Below, piece after piece: positions 7,846-15,444 of a stretch of DNA of 64,000 bases. Origin of the DNA: F22 sp963675625 (GTDB taxonomy: Bacteria; Bacteroidota; Bacteroidia; Bacteroidales; Bacteroidaceae); assembly GCA_963675625.1 (NCBI GenBank), contig OY776497.1, positions 1,240,001 through 1,304,000 of the forward strand, in the 5' to 3' direction. Both the position numbers and the translations under genes were made by a program. Under the pieces are notes generated by a model, which searched no databases, was not told the origin of the DNA, and saw only the letters and a program-made list of their open reading frames with translations. How positions within the stretch are numbered: the first letter of the stretch is position 1; every line of letters begins with the position of its first letter.

Positions 7846-8505
7846 TTACCTCTCTTTATCAAAATTTTCAATAAGCGTCTCTGCATCGGACAACTCTTTA
7901 CAAGAGTCCTGTATTTTCTTGAGTGGTTTAAAGTTTATCCATCTAATCATCAGCACACCACACGTTATTCCAAACACCATACCGATTACACCACCAATAA
8001 CTTGTGCATTCAAAGGCATATTCTTCCAAGCACCTTCAGTACTCAAATAGAAATAATAAGTAGCGATTAGCACGAGCAATACAACAATGAGTACTACAAG
8101 AACTTTATAAACCCAACGTTTATACCGCTTTGCCTGTGCTGCAATTTCTTGCACTGACAAATCAATTTGCGTCATGACTGTTAGAATCTTTATAGAGTGA
8201 CGATCGACAAAGAAGGCACTTGCACCAAACACAAGAAGTACCCAAGCAACAATATTTTGCCAAAATGAGAGGGCATCTCCTACAAAAAAATGAAACAAAA
8301 TGGTACACACTGAAAAAAGGCCAACAAAAAAAGCGATCCACATGTCTATGATGTTCCATCGCAATATCCAGTTCGTTTCCTTCTTAATCTTTGTCCGACA
8401 CTTATTGATAATGCTATTCATCAACTGTTCATTCACTATTTGTTGCCTACTAAGTTCCTCATTAAGCATCTGATAACTCTCTTTTAATTGATCTAGTGAT
8501 AACAT
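7846..8505 (-). CDS. Four-helix membrane protein coupled to an ECF sigma factor (possible anti-sigma)
   Basis: 219 residues, family not recognised. About 50 hydrophilic, helical N-terminal residues (LKESYQMLNEELSRQQIV) are followed by four hydrophobic segments at roughly 50-75, 88-106, 133-153 and 170-192, and a short cytoplasmic tail. Its start overlaps the end of the sigma-factor gene by 13 nt, so translation is probably coupled. A soluble N-terminal part joined to membrane helices in this position suggests a membrane-bound anti-sigma factor, but no ZAS or FecR motif was seen, so the role is inferred from context only. Confidence 0.6.
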   Translation of the reverse strand: MLSLDQLKESYQMLNEELSRQQIVNEQLMNSIINKCRTKIKKETNWILRWNIIDMWIAFFVGLFSVCTILFHFFVGDALSFWQNIVAWVLLVFGASAFFVDRHSIKILTVMTQIDLSVQEIAAQAKRYKRWVYKVLVVLIVVLLVLIATYYFYLSTEGAWKNMPLNAQVIGGVIGMVFGITCGVLMIRWINFKPLKKIQDSCKELSDAETLIENFDKER

Positions 8506-9011
8506 AATATTCTCCTTTTTTCTGTTACATCATTCATATTTTTCAACTTCTTCTTGATACGATTGATACGACTACCTACATTATTACGATGTACACCAGT
8601 AATCTCGGCAATCTCATCATAAGTCTTCTCTTCTAAATACAAGATCACAATGGCTTTATCCAATTCCTCAAGACAACCAATCAAACGATACATCTGCTGT
8701 ATCATTGCCTGCTTGTCGCTAGGGATGTCAGAAAGACACTGTTCTATATCTGCCGTGATGGGCAAAACCTCTCTCAACTGTTTACGTTTTCGACTATACG
8801 AAATACACGTATTGAAAGCTATTCGATACACCCAAGAAGACACCTTACTGTCTCCACGGAATTTATCCAAACCTTTCCAGAAATTGATTAACGTTTCTTG
8901 AAACAACTCGTCAACTGTCGCCTTATCTGTCGCAAACATACGACAGATCTTATAAATAATCAACTGGTTATCTTTAACCAGTTTCCTATATCTACTTTCT
9001 CTTTGGTCCAT
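8493..9011 (-). CDS. RNA polymerase sigma factor, ECF subfamily
   Basis: 172 residues with sigma-70 region 2 (about 20-90, including ELFQETLINFWKGLDKFRG and SSWVYRIAFNTC) and region 4 (about 110-165, ILYLEEKTYDEIAEITGVH, a helix-turn-helix). Regions 1 and 3 are missing, as in group IV (ECF) sigma factors. It directs RNA polymerase to a small regulon, usually in response to a cell-envelope signal. The overlapping membrane protein downstream is a plausible partner. An ECF-like promoter lies directly upstream (9040-9068), suggesting autoregulation. Confidence 0.9.
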   Translation of the reverse strand: MDQRESRYRKLVKDNQLIIYKICRMFATDKATVDELFQETLINFWKGLDKFRGDSKVSSWVYRIAFNTCISYSRKRKQLREVLPITADIEQCLSDIPSDKQAMIQQMYRLIGCLEELDKAIVILYLEEKTYDEIAEITGVHRNNVGSRINRIKKKLKNMNDVTEKRRILCYH

Positions 9012-9039
9012 TGGAGCATTTTTTAATGTGTTACACCTG

Positions 9040-9068
9040 TAAGACGATAAGAACGTACTAGAGTTGCA
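9040..9068 (-). promoter_or_regulatory. Possible ECF-type autoregulated promoter
   Basis: On the minus strand TGCAAC, a 16-nt spacer and CGTCTTA resemble ECF promoters, which carry an AAC-containing -35 and a CGTC-containing -10. The -10 lies about 28 nt before the sigma-factor ATG. No TAnnTTTG housekeeping box was seen there. Confidence 0.5.
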
Positions 9069-9103
9069 AAAAGGAGAAATTATTTTAAAAAATTATTATG
9101 TGA

Positions 9104-10024
9104 CTACATAGAGACCAAAAACGTAACCACAAATGGAACGCTAAAATCACAACAGATACCATGGATAATAGACAATCCTACGTAACGTCTACCCGCATAT
9201 TGACTCACAACAGGAAGCGTGGTATCCATACTTGTCGCTCCACCAGAAGACACCAAGGCCAATGGTCCTATAAAACGTACTATCCAGGGGGCTGCCAACA
9301 AGGTAATCAATTCACGGATAATATTGGCCAATAAAGCAACAGTACCTAGTTCTGCACCTTTATACTGCGTAACTAAAATACTAGATAAACTATAATACCC
9401 AAGTCCCGCTCCAGTAGCCATTACATCGGCAACCGCATACTTATGCCAAAGCATTCCCAAAACAGAAACCCCAGCCAACGTACCTAAGATGGTCATCAAA
9501 GGCAATAAGAGAAGGCGTCCATGCATCTGATGAATATATTCTTTAATAGCAGGATCATGGCCTACACTAAAGCCAACTGCTGCAAGCAATAAACAAAGTG
9601 CTACTAAAGACACTTCATCTGGCACACTATCTATTGGTAAGACATGCCACAAACTAAGAGCTACTCCAAAAAAGAACCAAGTTGCAATAATGAGACTACC
9701 CCACAAAGACGGAGCGCTTTCATCCTCGTAAATGACAGGTCCCTGAGATTCATCATAATAGGCACTCTTTTTTACCCACCATTGCACCCCACGTGCAGCT
9801 AGCATACTGCCTATCAAGCCACACACAGCAACCAAAGTTGCCGAACCACCTAGTTGATAGAACTGACTCACTACTGACTCATTCGCCCCAACTTCTAATC
9901 CAAGAATAAAAAGCAAGATCCAAATTAAGCAAGTCACTACATATTGTACCCAAGCGAAAGCAAATCGCCGAGTAACATAACCGAACACCATCCCAGATGT
10001 CAAAATTAATATCAGTATCCACAT
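9104..10024 (-). CDS. lysO: LysO-type amino-acid exporter (DUF340)
   Basis: 306 residues from the ATG at 10024 (MWILILILTSGMVFGYV). About eight to ten hydrophobic segments and the conserved C-terminal block (GYYSLSSILV, ANIIRELITLL, then SGGATSMDTTLPVV) match the LysO/YbjE family; E. coli LysO exports lysine and toxic lysine analogues. A longer frame begins with GTG at 10075, but the internal ATG aligns better with the family and avoids the promoter element of the divergent gene. It is divergent from the NhaC-type gene. The substrate here is inferred from the family. Confidence 0.8.
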   Translation of the reverse strand: MWILILILTSGMVFGYVTRRFAFAWVQYVVTCLIWILLFILGLEVGANESVVSQFYQLGGSATLVAVCGLIGSMLAARGVQWWVKKSAYYDESQGPVIYEDESAPSLWGSLIIATWFFFGVALSLWHVLPIDSVPDEVSLVALCLLLAAVGFSVGHDPAIKEYIHQMHGRLLLLPLMTILGTLAGVSVLGMLWHKYAVADVMATGAGLGYYSLSSILVTQYKGAELGTVALLANIIRELITLLAAPWIVRFIGPLALVSSGGATSMDTTLPVVSQYAGRRYVGLSIIHGICCDFSVPFVVTFLVSM

Positions 10025-10063
10025 AACAGCAACAAATATAAGCGTTTTCTCAAATAATATCCG

Positions 10064-10071
10064 TATTTTTG
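10064..10071 (+). promoter_or_regulatory. Putative -7 element of the NhaC-type antiporter gene
   Basis: TATTTTTG fits TAnnTTTG and lies 44 nt before the ATG at 10115. No convincing TTTG lies at the -33 distance. It falls inside the longer GTG-started version of the divergent exporter gene, which supports the shorter start for that gene. Confidence 0.4.
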
Positions 10072-10114
10072 TCACATTATAAGTCGAACAAAAAGCAAAA
10101 TTAAAGAGAAAATA

Positions 10115-11602
10115 ATGACAGAAAATGCAACGTCAAATCCAACAAAGCAATCAACTCCCAGACGTCCACCAGTGTGGCTATCACTTATACCAATAGTGAC
10201 TTTAGTTGGACTACTATTTATTACAATACGTATCTTTGGTAGCGATGCTTTAGGAGGAGGCTCACAAATAAGCCTCATTATAGCAGCAGCTGTAACAAGC
10301 ATCCTCGCGATGAGCTACAGCAAAATCAGTTGGCATAACATAGAAAAACATATTGCTCAAAATGTACAAGGAGTTGCCTCAGCATTAGTTATCCTGTTAT
10401 TGATCGGTGCACTGTCTGGAAGCTGGATGATCAGTGGCGTCATCCCAACATTGATTTATTACGGCATGAAGATCATGAGTCCAGAATTTTTTCTCCCCAG
10501 CTGTTGCGCTATCTGCGCCATAGTATCTGTGATGACAGGAAGTTCATGGACGACTATTGCCACAATTGGAGTCGCTCTTATGGGAATTGGTCATGCTCAG
10601 GGATTTTCAGATGGATGGATTGCAGGATCAATCATCTCAGGAGCCTATTTTGGAGATAAGATGTCTGCCTTATCAGACACCACAGTACTCGCTGCTGCTG
10701 CAACTGGGACTCGACTCTTTGACCACATCCGGTATATGATGTTGACAACTGTACCATCAATGGCTATTACATTAATTGTGTTTACTATTGCCAGCCTTTC
10801 GATCTGCACAACTTCAACTATAGATACGACTGCTTTTACCCAAGCTATTGCTGGGACTTTTCACATCCATCCTTGCCTACTGCTTGTTCCTGTAATCGCT
10901 GGCATCATGATTATCAAAAAAGTGCCTTCACTAATCACTCTTTTTGCATCAGCAATATGTGGGAGCATAGCTGCATTAATAGCCCAACCAGAGATCCTCT
11001 TACAAGTAGCAGGCAAAGCAAACATCTTAGCAAATGAATCTATTGCATCTGCTCTTTTTGAAGGAAGTTATATTACTTTATTTGGTAGTACTCATATTGC
11101 AACAGGATTAAGCAGTCTAGACGAATTGGTATCAACTTCTGGCATGAGTGGCATGATGGATACGCTTTGGTTAATTATTTGCGCAATGTGTTTTGGTGCA
11201 ACTTTGACAGCTAGCGGCATGCTAGAGAGCATCATGCATAGCTTAAAAGGACTTATGAGCAACCGCTTCGGTTTGGTAAGTACAACAGTTGGCTCAGGAA
11301 TCTTTTTCAATGCTTGCACAGCCGACCAATATATTTCTATCTTCTTAGCATCTCGTATGTTTGGTACTATATACAGTAAACAAGGATATGAATCACGTTT
11401 GCTAAGTCGCACCATAGAAGATGGAGTTACAGTAACCTCCCCTTTAATCCCTTGGTCCACATGTGGGATGACCCAATCAACCATTCTAGGAGTAAGTACT
11501 GTTGTTTATCTCCCCTATTGCATTTTTAATTTTGTCTCTCCATTAATGTCTATCCTTATCACATCTATAGGGTATAAGGTCTTCAGAAACAAACCAGACT
11601 AA
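10115..11602 (+). CDS. nhaC: Na+/H+ antiporter, NhaC family
   Basis: 495 residues with about 11-12 hydrophobic segments. Family-typical polar stretches are GSSWTTIATIGVALMGIG and SGAYFGDKMSALSDTT, and the C-terminal half contains FFNACTADQYISIFL and SPLIPWSTCGM, all characteristic of NhaC/malate-lactate-type antiporters. It would exchange protons for sodium across the inner membrane; some family members exchange malate for lactate instead, so the substrate is not fixed by sequence. It is followed 23 nt later by the B3/4-domain gene. Confidence 0.85.
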   Translation: MTENATSNPTKQSTPRRPPVWLSLIPIVTLVGLLFITIRIFGSDALGGGSQISLIIAAAVTSILAMSYSKISWHNIEKHIAQNVQGVASALVILLLIGALSGSWMISGVIPTLIYYGMKIMSPEFFLPSCCAICAIVSVMTGSSWTTIATIGVALMGIGHAQGFSDGWIAGSIISGAYFGDKMSALSDTTVLAAAATGTRLFDHIRYMMLTTVPSMAITLIVFTIASLSICTTSTIDTTAFTQAIAGTFHIHPCLLLVPVIAGIMIIKKVPSLITLFASAICGSIAALIAQPEILLQVAGKANILANESIASALFEGSYITLFGSTHIATGLSSLDELVSTSGMSGMMDTLWLIICAMCFGATLTASGMLESIMHSLKGLMSNRFGLVSTTVGSGIFFNACTADQYISIFLASRMFGTIYSKQGYESRLLSRTIEDGVTVTSPLIPWSTCGMTQSTILGVSTVVYLPYCIFNFVSPLMSILITSIGYKVFRNKPD

Positions 11603-11625
11603 TCCATAAATAGAAACCATTTGCC

Positions 11626-12291
11626 ATGCACATTAAAATATCTTCTCAGTTCAAGGAAAAATGTCCTCAATTTAAGGGAGCAAAAATATCGGCGACAATA
11701 ATCAACACCCCATATTGCGAAGCTCTTTGGGAAGAAATTGACGCTTTCACTCATATACTCCGAAGTACAGAGACTACTGAAAGTATTAAAAATCACCCCG
11801 TAATTCAGGCTACCCGTGACGGATATAAAGCCTGTGGTAAACAGCCAAGTAGATATCGCCCATCTAGCGAAGCCCTACGACGACGTTTACTGCGCAACTT
11901 GGATCTTTATCAAATCGACACTATGGTTGACATCGTCAACCTTGTATCTCTTACTAGTGGACACTCAATTGGTGGGTTTGATGCTGATTACATTGAGGGA
12001 GACACTCTCACATTAGACATAGGAAAGGAACATGAACTATACACAGGTATTGGGCGAGGAGATCTTAACATAGCCAATATGCCCGTATATCGTGATCAAA
12101 AAGGAGGTGTAGGTACCCCGACAAGTGATCATGAACGAACAAAAATACGTATTGAGACAACACATTTCTTAGGACTTATCAATGGTTTTGATGGAAATAT
12201 AAGTCGTTTGAAAAATGCTGCTGATCAACTTGCCGAACTGCTAAAAAAACACGCATCAGCAAGGCATATTGATATTATGTTTTACGAATAG
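11626..12291 (+). CDS. Free-standing B3/4 domain protein (PheRS beta-like editing domain)
   Basis: 221 residues that resemble the B3/B4 domain of phenylalanyl-tRNA synthetase beta, the part that hydrolyses mischarged Tyr-tRNA(Phe). Supporting segments are ACGKQPSRYRPSSEALRRR, DIVNLVSLTSGHSIGGFDAD and the late ERTKIRIETTHFLG. Free-standing members occur widely; some are proposed to act in trans on mischarged tRNAs, but activity is not established for most. It has no signal peptide and lies directly after nhaC, probably in the same transcript, ending at a bidirectional terminator. Confidence 0.75.
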   Translation: MHIKISSQFKEKCPQFKGAKISATIINTPYCEALWEEIDAFTHILRSTETTESIKNHPVIQATRDGYKACGKQPSRYRPSSEALRRRLLRNLDLYQIDTMVDIVNLVSLTSGHSIGGFDADYIEGDTLTLDIGKEHELYTGIGRGDLNIANMPVYRDQKGGVGTPTSDHERTKIRIETTHFLGLINGFDGNISRLKNAADQLAELLKKHASARHIDIMFYE

Positions 12292-12309
12292 ACAAAACTG
12301 ATTAAAAAA

Positions 12310-12344
12310 AATCGCCCGTCTTGAAAAGATCAAGACAGGCGATT
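12310..12344. terminator. Bidirectional terminator between the B3/4 gene and typA
   Basis: AATCGCC-C-GTCTTG pairs with CAAGAC-A-GGCGATT (13 paired bases, one mismatch, loop of 7). The hairpin has A-rich and T-rich flanks on both sides and separates two convergent genes. Confidence 0.75.
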
Positions 12345-12377
12345 AATTATATTTTACAGGAAACGAACTATACTATC

Positions 12378-14177
12378 TTACTGACGGCTAGCACGTTTAC
12401 GTTCGTTTTCATCAAGAATAATCTTACGCATACGCATTGCCTTCGGTGTAACTTCCACATATTCATCTTCCTTGATATACTCAAGTGCTTCTTCCAAAGA
12501 GAACTGAATAGGTGGAACCAATTTGGCTTTTTCATCTGTACCTGAAGCACGCACATTACTCATCTTCTTACTCTTAGTAACATTAACTACAAGATCTTTA
12601 TCATGTGAATGTTCCCCTACAACTTGCCCTGCATACACCTCTTCTTGTGGGAAAATAAAGAACTTACCACGATCTTGCAATTTATCAATCGCATAAGCAA
12701 ACGCAGTACCAGCTTCCATGGCAATAATTGATCCGTTTTCACGGCGTTCAATAGCCCCTTTAAAAGGAGCATAATGTTTAAATCTATGCGCCATAATCGC
12801 TTCACCAGCTGATGCTGTCAACACATTGGTACGCAAACCAATGATACCACGAGAAGGAATTTCAAATTCTAAATTCACGCGTTCACCATTGTTTTCCATC
12901 ATTAACAAGTCTCCCTTACGACGAGTGACCATATCAATAATCTTACTAGAATATTCTTCTGGTACATTTACCGTCATCTCTTCGATAGGCTCATTTTTTT
13001 GTCCGTCAATCTCACGATACAAAACCTGTGGTTGACCAACCTGCAGTTCATACCCCTCACGACGCATAGTCTCAATTAACACAGACAAGTGAAGCACACC
13101 ACGTCCATAGACCAACCATTTACCATCTTCATTAGACTTTTCAACACGCAGAGCTAAATTTTTATCTAACTCAGTCATCAAACGATCGTGAATATGTCGC
13201 GAAGTAACTAATTTTCCATCTCTACCGAAAAATGGGCTGTCATTGATAGAAAAAAGCATACTCATCGTTGGCTCATCAATAGCGATTGTTGGAAGTGGTT
13301 CTGGATTTTCAAAATCACAAATTGTATCACCAATTTCAAAACCTTCTATACCAACGACAGCACATAGGTCACCAGAACTTACAGTTTCCTTTTTGGCACG
13401 ACCAAGTCCTTCGAATACATGCAATTCTTTAATCTTTGCTTTTTCGATACTGCCATCGCGTTTTGACAAAGAGACCTGCATACCTTCACGAAGTGTACCA
13501 CGATGTACACGACCTACTGCAATACGTCCTGTATATGAAGAATAATCTAAAGAAGTTATCAACATCTGAGGCGTACCTTCCAAACATTCAGGACCAGGAA
13601 TATTTTCTAATATACAATCAAGCAAAGGAGCAATTGTTTCAGTTGGTTCATTCCAATCTTCACTCATCCAACCCTGCTTAGCAGAACCATAAACACAAGG
13701 AAAATCTAATTGATCTTCTGTTGCATTCAAAGAAAACATCAAATCAAACACCATTTCATGCACCTCTTCAGGGCGACAGTTAGGTTTGTCTACTTTGTTG
13801 ATCACAACTATGGGCTTCAAACCAATTTCAAGTGCTTTTTGTAACACAAACCGAGTTTGAGGCATAGGACCTTCAAAAGCATCAACCAAAAGAATACATC
13901 CATCAGCCATATTCAAAACACGCTCAACTTCACCACCAAAGTCAGAGTGACCAGGAGTATCTATAATGTTGATCTTAGTGTCCTTGTATGTAATGGAAAC
14001 ATTTTTGGAAAGAATAGTGATACCACGCTCACGCTCCAAATCGTTGTTGTCAAGAATAAGATGTCCCGCATCTTGGTTGTCTCTGAATAGTTCTCCCATA
14101 AGGAGCATTTTGTCCACCAAAGTGGTTTTTCCATGGTCGACGTGCGCGATGATCGCGATGTTTCTAATATTCTGCAT
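12378..14177 (-). CDS. typA: Ribosome-associated GTPase TypA/BipA
   Basis: 599 residues. The translational GTPase G domain carries the P-loop AHVDHGKT (11-18), the DTPGHSDF switch and NKVD. Domains II, III and V-like follow, then the BipA-specific C-terminal domain containing SKKMSNVRASGTDE. TypA binds ribosomes, is needed for 50S assembly and for growth under stress or cold, and is not essential in standard conditions in most bacteria. It stands alone on the minus strand with its own upstream -7-like element. Confidence 0.96.
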   Translation of the reverse strand: MQNIRNIAIIAHVDHGKTTLVDKMLLMGELFRDNQDAGHLILDNNDLERERGITILSKNVSITYKDTKINIIDTPGHSDFGGEVERVLNMADGCILLVDAFEGPMPQTRFVLQKALEIGLKPIVVINKVDKPNCRPEEVHEMVFDLMFSLNATEDQLDFPCVYGSAKQGWMSEDWNEPTETIAPLLDCILENIPGPECLEGTPQMLITSLDYSSYTGRIAVGRVHRGTLREGMQVSLSKRDGSIEKAKIKELHVFEGLGRAKKETVSSGDLCAVVGIEGFEIGDTICDFENPEPLPTIAIDEPTMSMLFSINDSPFFGRDGKLVTSRHIHDRLMTELDKNLALRVEKSNEDGKWLVYGRGVLHLSVLIETMRREGYELQVGQPQVLYREIDGQKNEPIEEMTVNVPEEYSSKIIDMVTRRKGDLLMMENNGERVNLEFEIPSRGIIGLRTNVLTASAGEAIMAHRFKHYAPFKGAIERRENGSIIAMEAGTAFAYAIDKLQDRGKFFIFPQEEVYAGQVVGEHSHDKDLVVNVTKSKKMSNVRASGTDEKAKLVPPIQFSLEEALEYIKEDEYVEVTPKAMRMRKIILDENERKRASRQ

Positions 14178-14200
14178 ACCTATTTAATATGATTTCGCCG

Positions 14201-14208
14201 CAAAGGTA
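14201..14208 (-). promoter_or_regulatory. Putative -7 element of typA
   Basis: TACCTTTG on the minus strand fits TAnnTTTG and lies about 24 nt upstream of the typA start. A matching -33 TTTG was not found. Confidence 0.4.
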
Positions 14209-14258
14209 CACATTAAACTTGAAATAAAGTGATAATGAGCAAGTTTTTTATATAACCC

Positions 14259-14289
14259 TTTGGCGTTTAAAGAAATATATGTATCTTTG
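14259..14289 (+). promoter_or_regulatory. Bacteroidetes-type promoter of rpsO
   Basis: TTTG (14259-14262), a 19-nt spacer and TATCTTTG (14282-14289) match the Bacteroides consensus exactly. It leaves a leader of about 60 nt before rpsO, enough for the autoregulatory RNA structure known for S15 in other bacteria, though no such fold was proven here. Confidence 0.8.
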
Positions 14290-14358
14290 CACGCTCTTTA
14301 TGAGGAATGAATCTCATAAAAGAGCCCATTTTTAATTATATATTTAAACCATTTCATT

Positions 14359-14628
14359 ATGTATTTGGACGCAGCTAAAAAGCAAGAAATCTTTGAGACT
14401 TACGGAACGTCTAAGACTGACACTGGTTCTACAGAAGGCCAGATAGCATTGTTTTCATACCGTATCTCACACTTGACTGAACACTTGAAAGTCAACCGTA
14501 AAGATTATAGCACAGAGCGATCTCTTACAATGATGGTAGGTAAACGTCGTCGTCTTCTTGACTACTTAAAGTCAAAAGATATAGAACGTTATCGTGCTAT
14601 CGTTCAGAAGCTAGGTCTTCGTCGTTAA
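14359..14628 (+). CDS. rpsO: 30S ribosomal protein S15
   Basis: 89 residues, the normal length. The conserved S15 core is present: TDTGSTEGQIALFSYRI and HLKVNRKDYSTERSL, then MVGKRRRLLDYLK. S15 binds 16S rRNA early in 30S assembly and bridges to the 50S subunit. It is monocistronic, bounded by its own consensus promoter and a clear terminator. Confidence 0.97.
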   Translation: MYLDAAKKQEIFETYGTSKTDTGSTEGQIALFSYRISHLTEHLKVNRKDYSTERSLTMMVGKRRRLLDYLKSKDIERYRAIVQKLGLRR

Positions 14629-14656
14629 TATACGATGTAAAAGACACAAAACTTTT

Positions 14657-14695
14657 AAAAAAGGGTGTATTCATTATTGGATACACCCTTTTTTT
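14657..14695 (+). terminator. Rho-independent terminator of rpsO
   Basis: AAGGGTGTAT pairs with ATACACCCTT across a 10-nt loop, followed by a run of seven or more T. The stem can be extended by the flanking A and T runs. Confidence 0.9.
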
Positions 14696-14858
14696 ATTCA
14701 GAATTTTGAAGAAAGCTGCACACTATATTTATAATGTGCAGTAAATCTGCTCCTGTTGTCATTTTTTTAGTATCGGCAGTCACTTAAAAAAATAAAATCA
14801 TTACATTTGTCCAACAATAACAATTATTTATTACTCAATTAGATATAAATATAACAAT

Positions 14859-15434
14859 ATGGACAATAGTAGTATCGTAGGAGCAAAAATTAAAAAGTTA
14901 CGTGAAGAGCGTGAGCTTAGCGTTGCGCAACTAGCCGAACTCACTGGCCTAGCTAAAGAACAAATACAACGCATTGAAGAAAATATTGACATTCCATCAC
15001 TAGCTCCACTTATTAAGATAGCTCGTGTATTGAGTGTACGTCTAGGAACTTTCTTAGATGGAGAAGAAGAAACAGGCCCTACTATTTGTCGCCAAAACGA
15101 AGAAGCAGACACTATTTCCTTTTCAAATAACGCTCTGTTATCGCGCAAACATATGAACTACCGCTCGTTGGCTAAATCTAAATCAGATAGGCATATGGAG
15201 CCATTTATTATTGATGTAGAACCAATAGAAGACATTAAATTTACCCTTTCGCAACATGAAGGTGAAGAATTAATTTATGTACTAGAAGGAACTATGGAAA
15301 TTTGCTATGGCAACCAATCTTATATTTTAGAGCAAGGAGATAGTATTTATTACGACTCAATTATTCCTCATCATGTACACGCAGCCAAGGGTGGCGCAGC
15401 TAAAGTACTTGCAGTTATTTATACACCAATTTAA
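14859..15434 (+). CDS. XRE-family regulator with C-terminal cupin domain
   Basis: 191 residues. An XRE helix-turn-helix occupies about 7-65 (KIKKLREERELSVAQLAEL and KEQIQRIEENIDIPSLAP) and a cupin_2 barrel about 115-188 (QHEGEELIYVLEGTMEICYG and GDSIYYDSIIPHHVHA), with candidate metal or ligand residues H111, E115 and H179. Such proteins sense a small ligand and control nearby metabolic genes. The stop is 10 nt before the acyl-CoA synthetase gene, so the two form an operon and the regulator probably controls it. The ligand cannot be read from the sequence. Confidence 0.88.
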   Translation: MDNSSIVGAKIKKLREERELSVAQLAELTGLAKEQIQRIEENIDIPSLAPLIKIARVLSVRLGTFLDGEEETGPTICRQNEEADTISFSNNALLSRKHMNYRSLAKSKSDRHMEPFIIDVEPIEDIKFTLSQHEGEELIYVLEGTMEICYGNQSYILEQGDSIYYDSIIPHHVHAAKGGAAKVLAVIYTPI

Positions 15435-15444
15435 CCCTAATCCA

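Noticed and set aside
10025..10075. GTG-started extension of the LysO-type exporter
   Set aside because: It adds 17 residues absent from the family and overlaps the -7 box of the divergent gene.
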